Assembly (NCBI RefSeq): GCF_024346455.1
Contig: NZ_JAGQCY010000001.1
Coordinates: 186,001-250,000, forward strand
Reading direction: 5' to 3'
Length of the DNA: 64,000 bases
DNA from: Cyanobium sp. Aljojuca 7A6
GTDB taxonomy: Bacteria > Cyanobacteriota > Cyanobacteriia > PCC-6307 > Cyanobiaceae
Shown here: positions 9,260 to 19,206 of the stretch, piece after piece
Layout of the letters: the number at the start of each line of letters is the position of its first letter
Position numbering within the stretch: position 1 is the stretch's first letter
Position numbers and translations under genes: made by a program
The notes under the pieces: model-generated
The model's database searches: none
The model's input: only the letters and a program-made list of their open reading frames with translations
Told to the model about the DNA's origin: nothing

Positions 9260-10493
9260 GCCCGGTGGCGATCACCCGGCCCTGCAGCTGACGCTCCCGG
9301 CAGGGCCGGTTGGCCGCCAGGGAGCCAGCCGGCGCGTCGTCCCAACGCCAGGCATGCCCAGGGTCGAACAGCAGCCACTGGCGCGTGTCGGGGGCCAGGG
9401 CCGGCTGCGGCACCCCCAGGAACCGGGCTGGCCCCCAGCAGAGCGCCTGCCAGAGCTGCTCGGCCTGCCACCCCTGGCGCCCCACCAGCTCCTCCCAGAG
9501 CAGGGGCAGCACCAGGCCATGGCCCGCCACCCCGGGGCGTCGCTGATCCAGGGGCAGCAGCTCCTCTTCGGCATCGAGGGCCACGTGGTGGACCGCAACG
9601 GCGCCGATGACGCCATCGGCCAGGGCCTCGATCAAGGCCCGCCGGTCTGTCGGTCCTCCCAGAGCGGGCTCCAGCAGCCAGCCGTCATCGGCCGGATCCA
9701 GGCCACCACTGTCCGCAACCAGATGCCACCAACCCACCGACGCCATCGGCGGGCGGGCCTGGCGCCGCAGCCGCGCCACCGCTTCGGCGGTGGACACCTG
9801 CATCAGCCGCAGGCTCAGGTCGGGAAGGTCGCCGGCCAGGGTGAGCAGGGTTTCGAGGGGGAGGGTTTCGCTGCTGGGGGGATCGAGGGGCCACCCCGCC
9901 CGCAGGGCCTCCACCCGCTCCCGCACGAAGCCCCGCTGGGCCAGGGATCCGTCCCGCGGCGGCAGCAGCACCGGCCGATCCCCCATCTCAGCCAGCCTCA
10001 GGCCCCGCTCCAGCAGGTCGATCGGCGGCAGGCTCGCCCCGGCCGCCAGACCGCAGGCGCCGGCGGCCAGCTGATCGGCATGGGGCGCCAGCTCCCGGTC
10101 GAGGCCATCGACGCTGAAGCTGCCCCAGACCAGCAGCTGCAGGGGTGCGGGCCAGCTCCAGCGCAGCCGCTCGGGCCGGTCCCGCCAGGTGGGGGCCCAG
10201 GGCAGCAGGGCCACGGTGCCGTAGCCACCGCTGGCAGCGGCCTCGCCAAGGCTGGCCAGGGTTTCGGCCTGCCCCTGCAGCGGCTCCTCCAGCACGCTGT
10301 GGGGATCCACCAGCGCGGGGCCGAGCCAGCACCCCCCGCCGTCGGCCGTCGCGCAGGCCCCCCCCGACACCGCGGCCGGATCCGGGTCAATCGCCACCAG
10401 CGCGCCCTCCTCCAGCAGCACGTCGGCCCGCCGCGGCGGCTGGCCTGGGGCTTCCAGCAGAGTCACCCCGCGGATCAGCAGCTGACGGACCAT
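9213..10493 (-). CDS. Dihydroorotase-like protein lacking metal ligands
   Basis: The 426-residue product aligns in outline with type I dihydroorotases (PyrC of the cyclic amidohydrolase superfamily). It has the N-terminal beta segment, the DPH motif around residue 62, and a C-terminal PARFLGVPQPALAPDTRQWL segment like the closing beta domain. The key metal-binding motif, normally D-x-H-x-H-x-R-E-P, is here DPHSVLEEP, so the second His and the Arg are missing, and I see no carbamylated Lys region. It is probably catalytically inactive. Such pseudo-dihydroorotases elsewhere scaffold aspartate transcarbamoylase, but that role is only an inference here. It is cotranscribed toward lepB, which it overlaps. 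Confidence 0.75.
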   Translation of the reverse strand: MVRQLLIRGVTLLEAPGQPPRRADVLLEEGALVAIDPDPAAVSGGACATADGGGCWLGPALVDPHSVLEEPLQGQAETLASLGEAAASGGYGTVALLPWAPTWRDRPERLRWSWPAPLQLLVWGSFSVDGLDRELAPHADQLAAGACGLAAGASLPPIDLLERGLRLAEMGDRPVLLPPRDGSLAQRGFVRERVEALRAGWPLDPPSSETLPLETLLTLAGDLPDLSLRLMQVSTAEAVARLRRQARPPMASVGWWHLVADSGGLDPADDGWLLEPALGGPTDRRALIEALADGVIGAVAVHHVALDAEEELLPLDQRRPGVAGHGLVLPLLWEELVGRQGWQAEQLWQALCWGPARFLGVPQPALAPDTRQWLLFDPGHAWRWDDAPAGSLAANRPCRERQLQGRVIATGLTDPAGWVLAASPPY

Positions 10494-10521
10494 GGCAGGG
10501 GCCTCGGGGGGGATGGGCCGG

Positions 10522-11847
10522 CTACAGGGCGCCGGCGGCCGTGCGGTCGATCACGCTCCCCAGATGGGCCGTGAGGTTGAGGGCGGTCACCACCGGCGCT
10601 GCCGTTGCTCCACGGGGATAGTCGATCACCGTGACACCGCCGTTCCCCTGCTTCACGGTCCAGATGTCAGCGGGGCAGAGACCGAGCAAGGCGCAGAGGA
10701 TCGTCTTGTTAACCGCATCATGGGCGACCACCAGGGCCGTCTCCTCGGGCCCCAGCCCGGCGGCGATGCGGTTCCAGGCTGTCAGCGACCGGTCCCAGAC
10801 CTCGCCGATGGTCTCGCCCTCGGGCATCTGGACCGTTTCGGGGCTGCGCTTCCAGGCGGCCAGAAGATCGGGCCAGCCGGCGGCGATCTCGCTCTCCAGA
10901 CGGCCCTCCCAGAGGCCGTGGCCGATCTCCCGCAGCCCCCGGCTCGTGGTGAGGGGCACGCCGGGATGGGAGCTCAGGATCACCTCAGCGGTGCGCAGCG
11001 GGCGGGCCATGTCACTGCTGTAGGCCCGCTGCAGCGCGATTGGGGCCAGAAAGGACCGCGCCGCCTCGGCCTGGGCCAGGCCATGGGGATTGAGCGGGAT
11101 GTCGATCTGGCCCTGGAAACGCCCCTCCCTGTTCCAGTCGGTCTCGCCGTGGCGCACCAGCAGCAGCCGGCAGCCCGCAGCCGCTGGCGGCAGGGGGGCA
11201 CCCAGGTGGGACGTGCCGTTGAGGGACTCGATCTGAACCGACGGGCACCTCCCCTCGCCGTGGACCAGGTTGAGCACGGAAATGGAGGCGTTGTCCAGCC
11301 TCAGTCGCTGGAAACGACTGGCCGGCAGGCCGAGGAGATGCAGCACCAGGCAGCGCAGGATGGCGTTGTGGGCCACCACGAGCACGGTGGCGTCGTCGCC
11401 GTGGCGCGCCAGCAGCCGATCGGCGAAATGTCCCGCCTGCTCCAGCAGCTCCGGCACCGGCAGAAAACGGCTGCCGTCGCTGCGTTGCAGCTCCATGGTC
11501 TCGGGGGCTTCGCGCCAGCGGCGCTCCTGTTCCGGGTCGAGGGCCCGCACCTCGCTGCGCAGCAGGCCGCTCCAGGGGGCCAGGTCGATCTCCAGCAGGT
11601 CGTCGTCGTAGAGCGGGCTCAGCGGGGTGCCATGGCTGGCCAGCAAAGCCGCTGCCGTGGCGCTGGCCCGCTGCAGGGGGGAGCAGTAGACGGCGTTGAA
11701 GGCGAGCTCCGCCAGGGCTTCTCCGGTGCGACGGGCCTGGAGCTGCCCCTCCTCGGTGAGGTTGGAGAGGTCGTCTCGGCCCTGGATGCGGTGCTCCAGG
11801 TTGAAGCTGCTCAGCCCATGGCGGACCAGCACGATGCGAAGGGGCAA
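10522..11847 (-). CDS. Two-domain histidine phosphatase / phosphoglycerate mutase family protein
   Basis: The product is a tandem fusion of two histidine-phosphatase domains. The first carries LVRHGLSSFN near the start and VVAHNAILRCLV. The second has LLVRHGETDWNREGRFQG and VVAHDAVNKTILC. Both keep the phosphorylated His (RHG) and the distal His, so both could be active. Cyanobacterial genomes often label this gene gpmB, but the substrate may be a phosphosugar or another phosphoester. The TTG at 11847 (LPLRIVLVRHG) was chosen because family proteins start just before the first strand. An ATG at 11952 would add 35 low-complexity residues. Confidence 0.88.
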   Translation of the reverse strand: MPLRIVLVRHGLSSFNLEHRIQGRDDLSNLTEEGQLQARRTGEALAELAFNAVYCSPLQRASATAAALLASHGTPLSPLYDDDLLEIDLAPWSGLLRSEVRALDPEQERRWREAPETMELQRSDGSRFLPVPELLEQAGHFADRLLARHGDDATVLVVAHNAILRCLVLHLLGLPASRFQRLRLDNASISVLNLVHGEGRCPSVQIESLNGTSHLGAPLPPAAAGCRLLLVRHGETDWNREGRFQGQIDIPLNPHGLAQAEAARSFLAPIALQRAYSSDMARPLRTAEVILSSHPGVPLTTSRGLREIGHGLWEGRLESEIAAGWPDLLAAWKRSPETVQMPEGETIGEVWDRSLTAWNRIAAGLGPEETALVVAHDAVNKTILCALLGLCPADIWTVKQGNGGVTVIDYPRGATAAPVVTALNLTAHLGSVIDRTAAGAL

Positions 11848-11963
11848 GGTGCTTGTGGCGCAGGCCCGGCCATCGTATGGGAGCGGGGCGTCGTCAGGGC
11901 AGGGTGTCAGGACGGGGGCCAGGGACAGGGACAGGGGAGAATCAGCTGCCATTGCCGCCCGAG

Positions 11964-13382
11964 GTGGTCCGGTTGAACGGAACCCCTTCCCGATCCGGAC
12001 CCCCCACCGCACCGCCAGGCTGGAAATCCCTGCTGGCTCTGCTCAGCCTGGCCCTCTGCGCCCTGCTGTGGCTGGGGGGGCTGATCGACAGCCTGGAGCG
12101 GCCGTCGGTGGTGGATTCCCTCAGCCTGCGCCAGCTGGAACTGGGGGCCCTGGCGGCCGAGGCCGTCCCGCCGGGCCTGCGACCGGTTCTGTCCGGGGAG
12201 GCCCCACGCCAGGACCTGAAGCAGGAACTGAGGCGGCAGCTGGAGGCCTCCGAGGAGCCCCCCCTGGCCTTGCGACGCCTTGAACTCGCCCTGCTGGAAC
12301 GCTCCGAAGCGGCCCCGGCGGCGTTGATCGATGACACGGATCTGCGGCAACTGGCGACCCAGGTCGACGCCGTGCGGCGTCCGCTGATCGAAGCGCTGCT
12401 GAACGGGCGGCCGGTGGACGCCCAGCGGCGGCAGCAGTTGCTGGCCCCCTGGTCGGCGCCCCTGATGGTGCAGCAGCTGGTCTGCGAACAGCTCCCCGGG
12501 GGCCAGGGGGACTGCCCGGCGGAGGAGCGTTCCGTGCGGCTGCTGCTGATGCTGGTGGCGGTGACCATCCTGCCGGCGCTGTTTCTGCTGGCGGGGGTTG
12601 CCCTGCTGTTACGGCAGGGCTGGATGGCCTGGCGGCAACGGCTGCCCGCCGCTCCACCGCTGCTGGGTCCGCCCCTGAGCCTGGTCGATGTGACCCTGCT
12701 GATCGCCGGTGGTTTCGTCGTGCTCGGCGAAGTTGTTGTGCCGCTCCTGGTGCAGCCACCGCTCCAGATTGCCCTGCAGAGCCTTTCCGTCTCCAGAGCC
12801 CTCAGCCAGGGCCTCGAGGTGCTGGTGCTCTACGCAGCCCTGATGGCCGTGCCGCTGCTGCTGCTCGCGCTGATGCTGCCGCGCCGGACCCCAAGGCCAG
12901 CGGGGGGCTGGCTGCAGTGGAAGTGGCGGCCGGCCGGGTCCGCCTTCAGCGCTGCCATCGTCAGCCTGTTGATGGTGCTGCCGGTGGTGACCGCCTCCAG
13001 CTGGGTCATCGACCGGTTCTGGAGCGACCCCGGGGGCAGCAATCCGCTGCTGGAGCTCGTGCTGACCAGCGCCGATCCCCTCGCCTTGGCCTGTTTCGCC
13101 TTCACCGCCCTCGTGGTGGCCCCCCTGTTTGAGGAGGTTCTCTTCCGGGGTGTCTTGCTACCGGTAGCGGCTCAGAGGCTCGGTGGCGCCGGAGCTGTGA
13201 TCCTCAGTGCGGCCGTGTTCGCGATCGCCCACCTGAGCCTGGCGGAGCTGGCGCCGCTGTTCGTGCTGGGCCTCGGCCTCGGCTGGCTGCGCTGGCGCAG
13301 CGGCCGACTGGGCTCCGCCGTCCTGATGCATGCCCTCTGGAACGGGCTGACCTTCATGAATCTCCTCTTTCTCGCCGACTGA
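11964..13382 (+). CDS. CPBP-family intramembrane metalloprotease
   Basis: A polytopic membrane protein of about 472 residues. The C-terminal CPBP (Abi) domain has its three motifs: EEVLFRGVLL (glutamates and Arg), AVFAIAHLSL (His) and VLMHALWNG (His/Asn), the metal ligands of Rce1-like proteases. The N-terminal 180 residues have one span (LLALLSLALCALLWLGGL) and a soluble region before further spans. In plants and cyanobacteria such proteins (e.g. SCO4, BCM) act in thylakoid maintenance, but the target here is unknown. The GTG at 11964 is the likely start. Readings further upstream would run into the divergent gene's promoter. Confidence 0.85.
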   Translation: MVRLNGTPSRSGPPTAPPGWKSLLALLSLALCALLWLGGLIDSLERPSVVDSLSLRQLELGALAAEAVPPGLRPVLSGEAPRQDLKQELRRQLEASEEPPLALRRLELALLERSEAAPAALIDDTDLRQLATQVDAVRRPLIEALLNGRPVDAQRRQQLLAPWSAPLMVQQLVCEQLPGGQGDCPAEERSVRLLLMLVAVTILPALFLLAGVALLLRQGWMAWRQRLPAAPPLLGPPLSLVDVTLLIAGGFVVLGEVVVPLLVQPPLQIALQSLSVSRALSQGLEVLVLYAALMAVPLLLLALMLPRRTPRPAGGWLQWKWRPAGSAFSAAIVSLLMVLPVVTASSWVIDRFWSDPGGSNPLLELVLTSADPLALACFAFTALVVAPLFEEVLFRGVLLPVAAQRLGGAGAVILSAAVFAIAHLSLAELAPLFVLGLGLGWLRWRSGRLGSAVLMHALWNGLTFMNLLFLAD

Positions 13383-13388
13383 CACCGC

Positions 13389-13880
13389 TTGCTGCCACCC
13401 CCCAGGGGTGGTTCACTTGCGCAGTGCCTCCCAGGTCCATTGGCCGCCTCTCCCGCCCCACGCAGCCAGAACCCCCTGCCAAGACTGAGGCCCCTCCATC
13501 TGATCGAGGGGTCGCTTTCGGCGCGGAAGATCGAACGTCAGGCGCCCTGGCTGGCCGGCCTGCATCGGATCAGCAGCGGCGCCCTGGTGGGACTGGGACT
13601 CTCCATGCTTGGCCTGAGTGCCCTCACCCTCCACTGGCAGAACCAGTGGGCCTACAGCTTCGCCCAGTTGCAGGCCTCCAAGACCCTTGAGCACCGCATG
13701 CAGGAGTCCTCCGCCCTGCTTGAGCAGCACCATCTCAGCCTGGTCCGGCGGCCCGGACTGCTGGAGCCCACCAGCAGTGAAAAGCTCATCCACCTGCCGG
13801 AGCCCCACAGCAGCCGCCCCCGCGCCTCCCTGCCCCTGCTCGCCGGCTTCCAGTTGCGCGCCATTCCGGCCGGCTATTGA
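13389..13880 (+). CDS. FtsL-like small bitopic protein upstream of ftsI
   Basis: The 163-residue product has a cytoplasmic N-terminal part and one span (about GALVGLGLSMLGLSALTLHW). It is followed by a predicted coiled coil (AYSFAQLQASKTLEHRMQES) and a Pro-rich tail. Size, topology and position right before ftsI (stop and next ATG overlap as TGATG) match the divisome subunit FtsL, which links FtsQ/FtsB to FtsW/FtsI. FtsL sequences diverge strongly, so this rests on synteny and architecture. The start is either TTG 13389 or TTG 13439. The gene follows the CPBP protease by 6 bases. Confidence 0.6.
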   Translation: MLPPPRGGSLAQCLPGPLAASPAPRSQNPLPRLRPLHLIEGSLSARKIERQAPWLAGLHRISSGALVGLGLSMLGLSALTLHWQNQWAYSFAQLQASKTLEHRMQESSALLEQHHLSLVRRPGLLEPTSSEKLIHLPEPHSSRPRASLPLLAGFQLRAIPAGY

Positions 13881-15730
13881 TGCCTTCCCCGTTCCGTTCC
13901 AAGTCCGGTGACTCCGGCAGCCAGGCCGCCTCCGGCACGGGCAGCGGACGCCGGGTCAAGGGAACGGCAACGCGACGGGTGGTGGAGATCCAGCCGATCC
14001 CCGCCGGACGGATGCTGGCGGTCTATCTGCTGCTCTGCGCCGCCCTGGTCGGGCTGGCGGGTCGCCTGGCCTGGCTGCAGGTGGTGCAGGCGCCGGCCCT
14101 GCAGGCCAGGGCCAGGGCCATCCAGACCCAGGCGATCACCCCCATCGGCAAACGGCGCACCATCGTCGACCGGATGGGCCGGCTGGTGGCCCTTGATGAG
14201 GAGCGGTTCACCCTCTGGGCCCATCCGCGCTACTTCAACATCCCCGGCGACGAACCCCAGGAGATTCGCCCCCCCGCCGACATCGTCAGGAAGCTGTCGA
14301 CGGTGCTGGCACGGCCGCCCGGCGAGATGCTGCAGCGCATCGGCAGCCGCCGCAGCGGCGTCAAGCTCGCCACCGGCCTTGATCCGGAAACGGCCCATCG
14401 GGTGCGCGAGCTCGGCATCAGCGGCATCGATCTGGAGGCGTACCCGCAACGGGTTTACCCCCAGGGTCAGCTGTTCGCCAATGTGGTCGGCTTCCTCAAC
14501 CTGGAGCGGGTCGCCCAGGCCGGTCTGGAGCAGAGCCGCGACAGGGACCTGCGTCGCCAGGAGGTGACGATGAGCATGCGCCGCGGCGCCGACGGCACCC
14601 CCCTGCCTGATGGTCTTCAGGCCGGGTCGCTCTACGGCGACGACCTGCGCCTGCAGCTCACCCTTGATGCCCGCCTGCAGCAGGTGGCCCAGCAGGCGCT
14701 GGGCAAGCAGGTGAAGCAATGGAAGGCCAAGCAGGGTGCCGCCCTGGTGATGAATGCCAGCAACGGTGAAATCCTGGCCCTCGCCTCCACCCCCAGCTAC
14801 GACCCCAACAAGTTCTGGAGCTTCAACCCCGGCCTGTTCCGCGAATGGTCGGTGCAGGATCTCTACGAGCCAGGCTCCACCTTCAAGCCCATCAATCTGG
14901 CCCTGGCCCTGCAGGAGAAGGCGATTCGCCCCGGCGACAAAGTGAACGACGTGGGGCAGCTGAGCATCGGCGGCTGGCCGATCTTCAACCACGACCGCCG
15001 CGCCAACGGCCTGATCGATTTCCCCACGGTGCTGCAGGTCTCCAGCAACGTGGCCATGGTGAAGGCCATGTCACAGGTGAAGCGGGAGCGCTTCTGGCAT
15101 TGGCTGCGGGCTTTCGGCATCGACGAGATGCCCGACACCGATCTGCCCGGGGCCGTGGCCGGCCAGCTCAAGAGCCGCAGCGAATTCACTTCGGCGCCGA
15201 TTGAGCCGGCGGTCGCCGCCTTCGGCCAGGGCTTCTCCCTCACCCCCCTCAAGCTGCTGCAGCTGCACGGCATGCTCGCCAACGGCGGCAAGCTCGTGAG
15301 CCCCCACATCACCCGCGGCCTGCGCTCCGGCGATGCCCTCGCCAGCGCCACCAGCCCTACGGGGGTGCAGATGCTGGATCCGGCTGTCACCCGCACCGTC
15401 GTCAACTGGATGGAAACGGTGGTGGAGAATGGCAAGGGGATGAAGATCCCCGGCTATCGCATCGCCGGAAAGACGGGCACCGCCCAGAAGGCCCGCAACG
15501 GCGTGTACATCCCCGGGGCCAGGATCTGCAGCTTCGTGGCGATCCTGCCCGGGGTCGCTACGAGCTATGTGGTCCTGGTGGTGGTGGACGAGCCCCAAGG
15601 CAGCAACGCCTACGGCTCCACCGTGGCCCTGCCGGCGGCTCGCCAGATCGCCGAAGCCCTGCTCGTCATCGAGAAGGTGCCTCCCAGCCGGCCGATCGCC
15701 AGGGTAACCAGGACAGCCACACCGTCCTGA
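13880..15730 (+). CDS. ftsI: Peptidoglycan D,D-transpeptidase FtsI (PBP3)
   Basis: A septal class B penicillin-binding protein of 616 residues that cross-links peptidoglycan at the division site. An N-terminal span ([17 protein letters not shown]) anchors it. The pedestal domain has the RIG/RRIVDRMGR-like segment ([16 protein letters not shown]). The transpeptidase domain shows SxxK in EPGSTFKPI near residue 335, SxN in VSSNVAM, and KTG in [11 protein letters not shown] near 535. The ATG at 13880 overlaps the stop of the FtsL-like gene, so the pair is probably translationally coupled. Confidence 0.97.
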   Translation: MPSPFRSKSGDSGSQAASGTGSGRRVKGTATRRVVEIQPIPAGRMLAVYLLLCAALVGLAGRLAWLQVVQAPALQARARAIQTQAITPIGKRRTIVDRMGRLVALDEERFTLWAHPRYFNIPGDEPQEIRPPADIVRKLSTVLARPPGEMLQRIGSRRSGVKLATGLDPETAHRVRELGISGIDLEAYPQRVYPQGQLFANVVGFLNLERVAQAGLEQSRDRDLRRQEVTMSMRRGADGTPLPDGLQAGSLYGDDLRLQLTLDARLQQVAQQALGKQVKQWKAKQGAALVMNASNGEILALASTPSYDPNKFWSFNPGLFREWSVQDLYEPGSTFKPINLALALQEKAIRPGDKVNDVGQLSIGGWPIFNHDRRANGLIDFPTVLQVSSNVAMVKAMSQVKRERFWHWLRAFGIDEMPDTDLPGAVAGQLKSRSEFTSAPIEPAVAAFGQGFSLTPLKLLQLHGMLANGGKLVSPHITRGLRSGDALASATSPTGVQMLDPAVTRTVVNWMETVVENGKGMKIPGYRIAGKTGTAQKARNGVYIPGARICSFVAILPGVATSYVVLVVVDEPQGSNAYGSTVALPAARQIAEALLVIEKVPPSRPIARVTRTATPS

Positions 15731-15830
15731 GACCGAGCCTTGTCCTCATTCCCACAACCCTGGTGCCTGTCCCCGGGGGAGCACGGCTAGCGTCGGTTCC
15801 AGAAGACATCGCGCCCGACACCGTTCCACG

Positions 15831-17000
15831 ATGGCCAACCTTCTCGAACAACTGGCCGCCATGACCGTGGTCGTGGCCGACACCGGCGACATTGAGGCGA
15901 TCCGCCAGTTCACGCCGCGGGATGCCACCACCAACCCGTCCCTGATCCTGGCCGCCGCCCAGATTCCGGCCTATCAGGAGCTGATCGACCGCTCTCTGCG
16001 CGAATCCCGTGAGGTGATCGGCAGGGAGGCCCCGGCCGAGGACGTGGTGCGGGAGGCCATCGATGAGATCAGCGTCACCTTCGGCAAGGAGATCCTCAAG
16101 ATCGTTCCTGGCCGGGTCTCCACGGAGGTGGATGCCCGCCTCAGCTACGACACCGAGGCCACGATCACCAAGGCCCGCAAGCTGATCGGCCTTTACGCCC
16201 AGGCCGGCATCGGACCCGACCGCGTCCTGATCAAGATCGCCTCCACCTGGGAGGGCATCAAGGCGGCGGAGGTTCTTGAGCGCGAAGGGATCCACTGCAA
16301 CCTCACGCTGCTATTCGGCTTCTCCCAGGCCGTGGCTTGCGCCGAGGCGGGCATCACCCTGATCTCCCCCTTTGTGGGGCGGATCCTCGACTGGTACAAG
16401 AAATCCACCGGTCGCGACAGCTATCCCGGGGCGGAGGATCCCGGCGTGCTCTCGGTCACGCGGATCTTCAACTACTTCAAGACCCACGGCTACGGCACCG
16501 AGGTGATGGGCGCCAGCTTCCGCAACCTCGACGAGATCATTGAACTGGCGGGCTGCGACCTGCTGACCATCTCCCCTGGCCTGATGGACCAGCTGCGTCA
16601 GAGCGAGGACCACCTGGAACGGCGTCTCGACGCCGCCCATCCGGGCGCCAGCGAGGCCAAGATCCACGTCGACGAGGCCGCCTTCCGCCGCATGATGGAC
16701 GCTGACCCCATGGCCAGCGAGAAGCTCGACGAAGGCATCCGCGGTTTCTCCAAAGCCATCGAGACTCTGGAAGGCCAGCTGGCCCATCGTCTGGCGGTGA
16801 TCGAGGGCGGAGCCGCCTTCACCCACGCGGTGCACGAAATTTTCCTGCTCAACGATCTCGACGGTGATGGCTGCATCACCCGCGAGGAGTGGCTCGGCAG
16901 CGATGCCGTCTTCGATGCCCTCGACACTGACAACGACGGCCGCCTGGCGCCGGAAGATGTGCGCGGCGGCCTGGGAGCGCCGCTGGCCATCAGCCGCTGA
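15831..17000 (+). CDS. tal: Transaldolase with C-terminal EF-hand pair
   Basis: Transaldolase moves dihydroxyacetone units between sugar phosphates in the pentose-phosphate pathway. Residues 1-325 are a classic class I enzyme: [10 protein letters not shown] near 32, the Schiff-base Lys in [12 protein letters not shown] near 130, and [13 protein letters not shown]-terminal extension (about 328-389) carries two canonical calcium-binding loops, [12 protein letters not shown] and [12 protein letters not shown], with Asp at positions 1, 3 and 5 and an acidic residue at 12. Such an extension is known in picocyanobacterial transaldolases, and its effect is not established to my knowledge. A 100-base gap upstream of the gene should hold its promoter. 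Confidence 0.97.
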   Translation: MANLLEQLAAMTVVVADTGDIEAIRQFTPRDATTNPSLILAAAQIPAYQELIDRSLRESREVIGREAPAEDVVREAIDEISVTFGKEILKIVPGRVSTEVDARLSYDTEATITKARKLIGLYAQAGIGPDRVLIKIASTWEGIKAAEVLEREGIHCNLTLLFGFSQAVACAEAGITLISPFVGRILDWYKKSTGRDSYPGAEDPGVLSVTRIFNYFKTHGYGTEVMGASFRNLDEIIELAGCDLLTISPGLMDQLRQSEDHLERRLDAAHPGASEAKIHVDEAAFRRMMDADPMASEKLDEGIRGFSKAIETLEGQLAHRLAVIEGGAAFTHAVHEIFLLNDLDGDGCITREEWLGSDAVFDALDTDNDGRLAPEDVRGGLGAPLAISR

Positions 17001-17001
17001 A

Positions 17002-17034
17002 CGTCCGATCTCCGCCCCATTCCTTGATCGGATG
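17002..17034. terminator. Inverted repeat after transaldolase gene
   Basis: CGTCCGATC (17002-17010) pairs with GATCGGATG (17026-17034), nine pairs including one G-T, around a 15-base loop directly after the tal stop codon. The run TTCACCTTGATG follows. It is a plausible weak terminator, or a processing site between tal and the next gene. Confidence 0.35.
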
Positions 17035-17076
17035 TTCACCTTGATGGGCAAGGATGGATCTCCTTTCCACTGACGA

Positions 17077-17466
17077 ATGGCCCACACCGTCCATGCCCTC
17101 GACACCATGCGCGCCCTCGCCGCCAAAGGTGAAGTGAGGGACGTCGAGGCCGGATCGATCATCTTCCAGTCCGGGGAAGCCGGTGACTCCATGTTCGGTC
17201 TGCTGGAGGGAACGGTGCGCCTGAGCTGGAACGCCGATGCCGGTCACGAGGACATCCAGGCCGGTGACGTTTTCGGAGCTGGCGCCCTGGTCACAGCGGA
17301 ACACCGCCGCTACGGCAAAGCCACGGCGCTCACCGCCTGCAAGCTGCTGGTCATGAACCGTGAGAAGTTCCTGTTCGCCGTCCAGGAGGCGCCCATGTTC
17401 GCCCTTGAGTTGCTGGGCTCCATCGACCAGCGCCTGCGGGACCTCAAGGGCGTGACCCGCAACTGA
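17077..17466 (+). CDS. Stand-alone cyclic-nucleotide-binding-domain-like protein
   Basis: The 129-residue product consists of one CRP-like beta-roll: IIFQSGEAGDSMFGLLEGTV then EDIQAGDVFGAGALVTAEHR. It has no DNA-binding helix-turn-helix. The phosphate-binding cassette normally reads FGE-x-AL...R-x-A; here it is FGAGALVTAEHRRYGKATAL, so the Glu that contacts ribose is missing and cNMP binding is doubtful. It lies 76 bases after tal on the same strand. It could act as a protein-interaction or ligand-sensing module, but its role is unknown. Confidence 0.8.
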   Translation: MAHTVHALDTMRALAAKGEVRDVEAGSIIFQSGEAGDSMFGLLEGTVRLSWNADAGHEDIQAGDVFGAGALVTAEHRRYGKATALTACKLLVMNREKFLFAVQEAPMFALELLGSIDQRLRDLKGVTRN

Positions 17467-17502
17467 GGCTGGACACACCAGACGCAGGGCTGGGGAGTGG
17501 CC

Positions 17503-18642
17503 TCAGCCCCGCTGGAACAGCAGGCGCCGGATCACCCGCTGGGCGATCTCCCCGTAGCCCATCTCGCCGGAGAGGATCTGGGCGATGCGCTGGGGGGCGG
17601 TGGGCCGCTTGATGCCGAGCTGGTAGCCCACCCGCGGCACCCGGTAGAACACCTGGGCGATGCGTTTGCCCCAGGCCATCGAATCGCCCCAGGCCTCGCG
17701 CATGCGCAGGCTGTAGTGCTCCAGGGCCAGGCCATCCCCGTCCAGCCACAGGTCGAGGGCCGCCGCCGCTTCGCAGCCACTCAGCAGGGACGGGCGCAGG
17801 CCCTCGGCCAGGAAGGGATCACAGAGCGAGGCCGCGTCGCCAACGGCCACCAGGCCAGGCCCGTGCAGGGCATGGTGGCCATTCCAGAGCCGCAGCTGGC
17901 CATGGCGTCGCTCGCCGGCGGCCGCTGGCAACCCCAGGCTGGGCAGCAGGGCGGAGAGCACCGCCTCGCTATCGGCTTCCTGCTGGCCGACGAAGGTGCC
18001 CACCCCGATGCTGTAGCCCCCCTGGCGTGGGAACACCCAGCAGAAGCCGTGGTGCACCAGGCCGAACTCAAAGCGGGCCATGTCGGCGGGGTCGGGATCC
18101 GCCGCCACCTCCACCGAAACCGTGGCCGCGAAGCGGGGACGGGGGGGGCCCAGGCCGAGGGGCGCCGCAAAACGGGAGGCGGAGCCATCGGCGATCACCA
18201 CGGCCCTGGCCCGCAGCGGCCCCTGCCCAGGACCCGACACCTCCCAGAGACCATCGGCACCGCGCTCAATCCGCTCGACCCTGCAGCCATGGCGCAGGTC
18301 GCCGCCCGCCTGGACGGCCTGGTCCGCCAGGAAGGCATCGAGCACGCTGCGGCGCACGATCCAGAAGGGGGCCGCACCGGGCAGCTCCGCCGTCACCGGA
18401 TCCTCCAGGCACCAGGTGAAGCGAACCCGGCGGATCACCTGATCCACCGTGGGCGCCAGATCGAAGGGGAACCAGCCCTGCACCGAGGCCGCCATGCCAC
18501 CGCCACAGGGTTTGGAGCGTCCCGGGGCCTGGGCCTCCAACAGAATCACCCGGCGGCCACGGGCCGCCAGATGGAACGCCGCTGCGCCGCCGGCGGCGCC
18601 GGCGCCCACGACGATCACATCGGCATGGGCGGTCTGGCTCAC
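17503..18642 (-). CDS. Geranylgeranyl-reductase-family flavoprotein (ChlP-like)
   Basis: The 379-residue FAD enzyme has the dinucleotide-binding start [20 protein letters not shown]. It also has the family signature SKPCGGGM near residue 45, the second FAD segment [20 protein letters not shown] near 275, and [20 protein letters not shown]. Proteins of this family reduce geranylgeranyl groups of chlorophyll or lipids. The organism's main ChlP is usually a longer, separate gene, so this may be a paralogue with another isoprenoid substrate. Its start codon overlaps the end of frr by 4 bases (ATGA), so it is coupled to pyrH-frr. Confidence 0.85.
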   Translation of the reverse strand: MSQTAHADVIVVGAGAAGGAAAFHLAARGRRVILLEAQAPGRSKPCGGGMAASVQGWFPFDLAPTVDQVIRRVRFTWCLEDPVTAELPGAAPFWIVRRSVLDAFLADQAVQAGGDLRHGCRVERIERGADGLWEVSGPGQGPLRARAVVIADGSASRFAAPLGLGPPRPRFAATVSVEVAADPDPADMARFEFGLVHHGFCWVFPRQGGYSIGVGTFVGQQEADSEAVLSALLPSLGLPAAAGERRHGQLRLWNGHHALHGPGLVAVGDAASLCDPFLAEGLRPSLLSGCEAAAALDLWLDGDGLALEHYSLRMREAWGDSMAWGKRIAQVFYRVPRVGYQLGIKRPTAPQRIAQILSGEMGYGEIAQRVIRRLLFQRG

Positions 18643-19178
18643 ACCTTGAGGATGTCGGCTTCCTTCTCCGCCAGCTTCTTCTCCAGCTCGGCGATGTAGC
18701 GATCGGTCAGCTTCTGGACCTTCTCCTGCTCGTCATGGCTCTGGTCCTCGGAGAGCTCACCCTCCTTCTCCAGCTTCTTGATGCGATCGACGCCCTCGCG
18801 GCGGAGGTTGCGCAGACCCACCTTGCCCTCCTCGGCGTACTTGGCCGCGAGCTTGCAGAACTCCTTGCGGCGGTCCTCGGTGAGGGGCGGGATGTTGATG
18901 CGGATCAGGCGGCCATCGTTGTTGGGGGTCAGGCCGAGATCACTCATGGCGATCGCCTTCTCGATCAGCGCCATGGAACCCCGGTCAAAGGGCTGGATCT
19001 GGATCGTCTGGGCGTCGGGGGTGGAGATCGTCGCCAGCGACTTGAGGGGCGTGTCGGCCCCGTAGTACTCGACGCTCAGCTTGTCGAGCAGGGAGGGGTT
19101 GGCCCGACCGGTGCGGATGGTGTTGAAGGTGCGCTGGGTGGCTTCCACCGACTTGCGCATGCTGGCTTCGAGATCCAT
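18639..19178 (-). CDS. frr: Ribosome recycling factor
   Basis: Frr splits post-termination ribosomes together with EF-G. From the ATG at 19178 ([16 protein letters not shown]) the product has 179 residues, close to the usual 182-185. The family motif [16 protein letters not shown] is at residues 18-33, [16 protein letters not shown] lies near 110, and a helical end [16 protein letters not shown] follows. It lies 28 bases downstream of pyrH, the conserved bacterial order pyrH-frr, and is followed by an overlapping flavoprotein gene. Confidence 0.98.
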   Translation of the reverse strand: MDLEASMRKSVEATQRTFNTIRTGRANPSLLDKLSVEYYGADTPLKSLATISTPDAQTIQIQPFDRGSMALIEKAIAMSDLGLTPNNDGRLIRINIPPLTEDRRKEFCKLAAKYAEEGKVGLRNLRREGVDRIKKLEKEGELSEDQSHDEQEKVQKLTDRYIAELEKKLAEKEADILKV

Positions 19179-19206
19179 GGCAGGGGAAAGGCGGGGAGGG
19201 TGAGGG

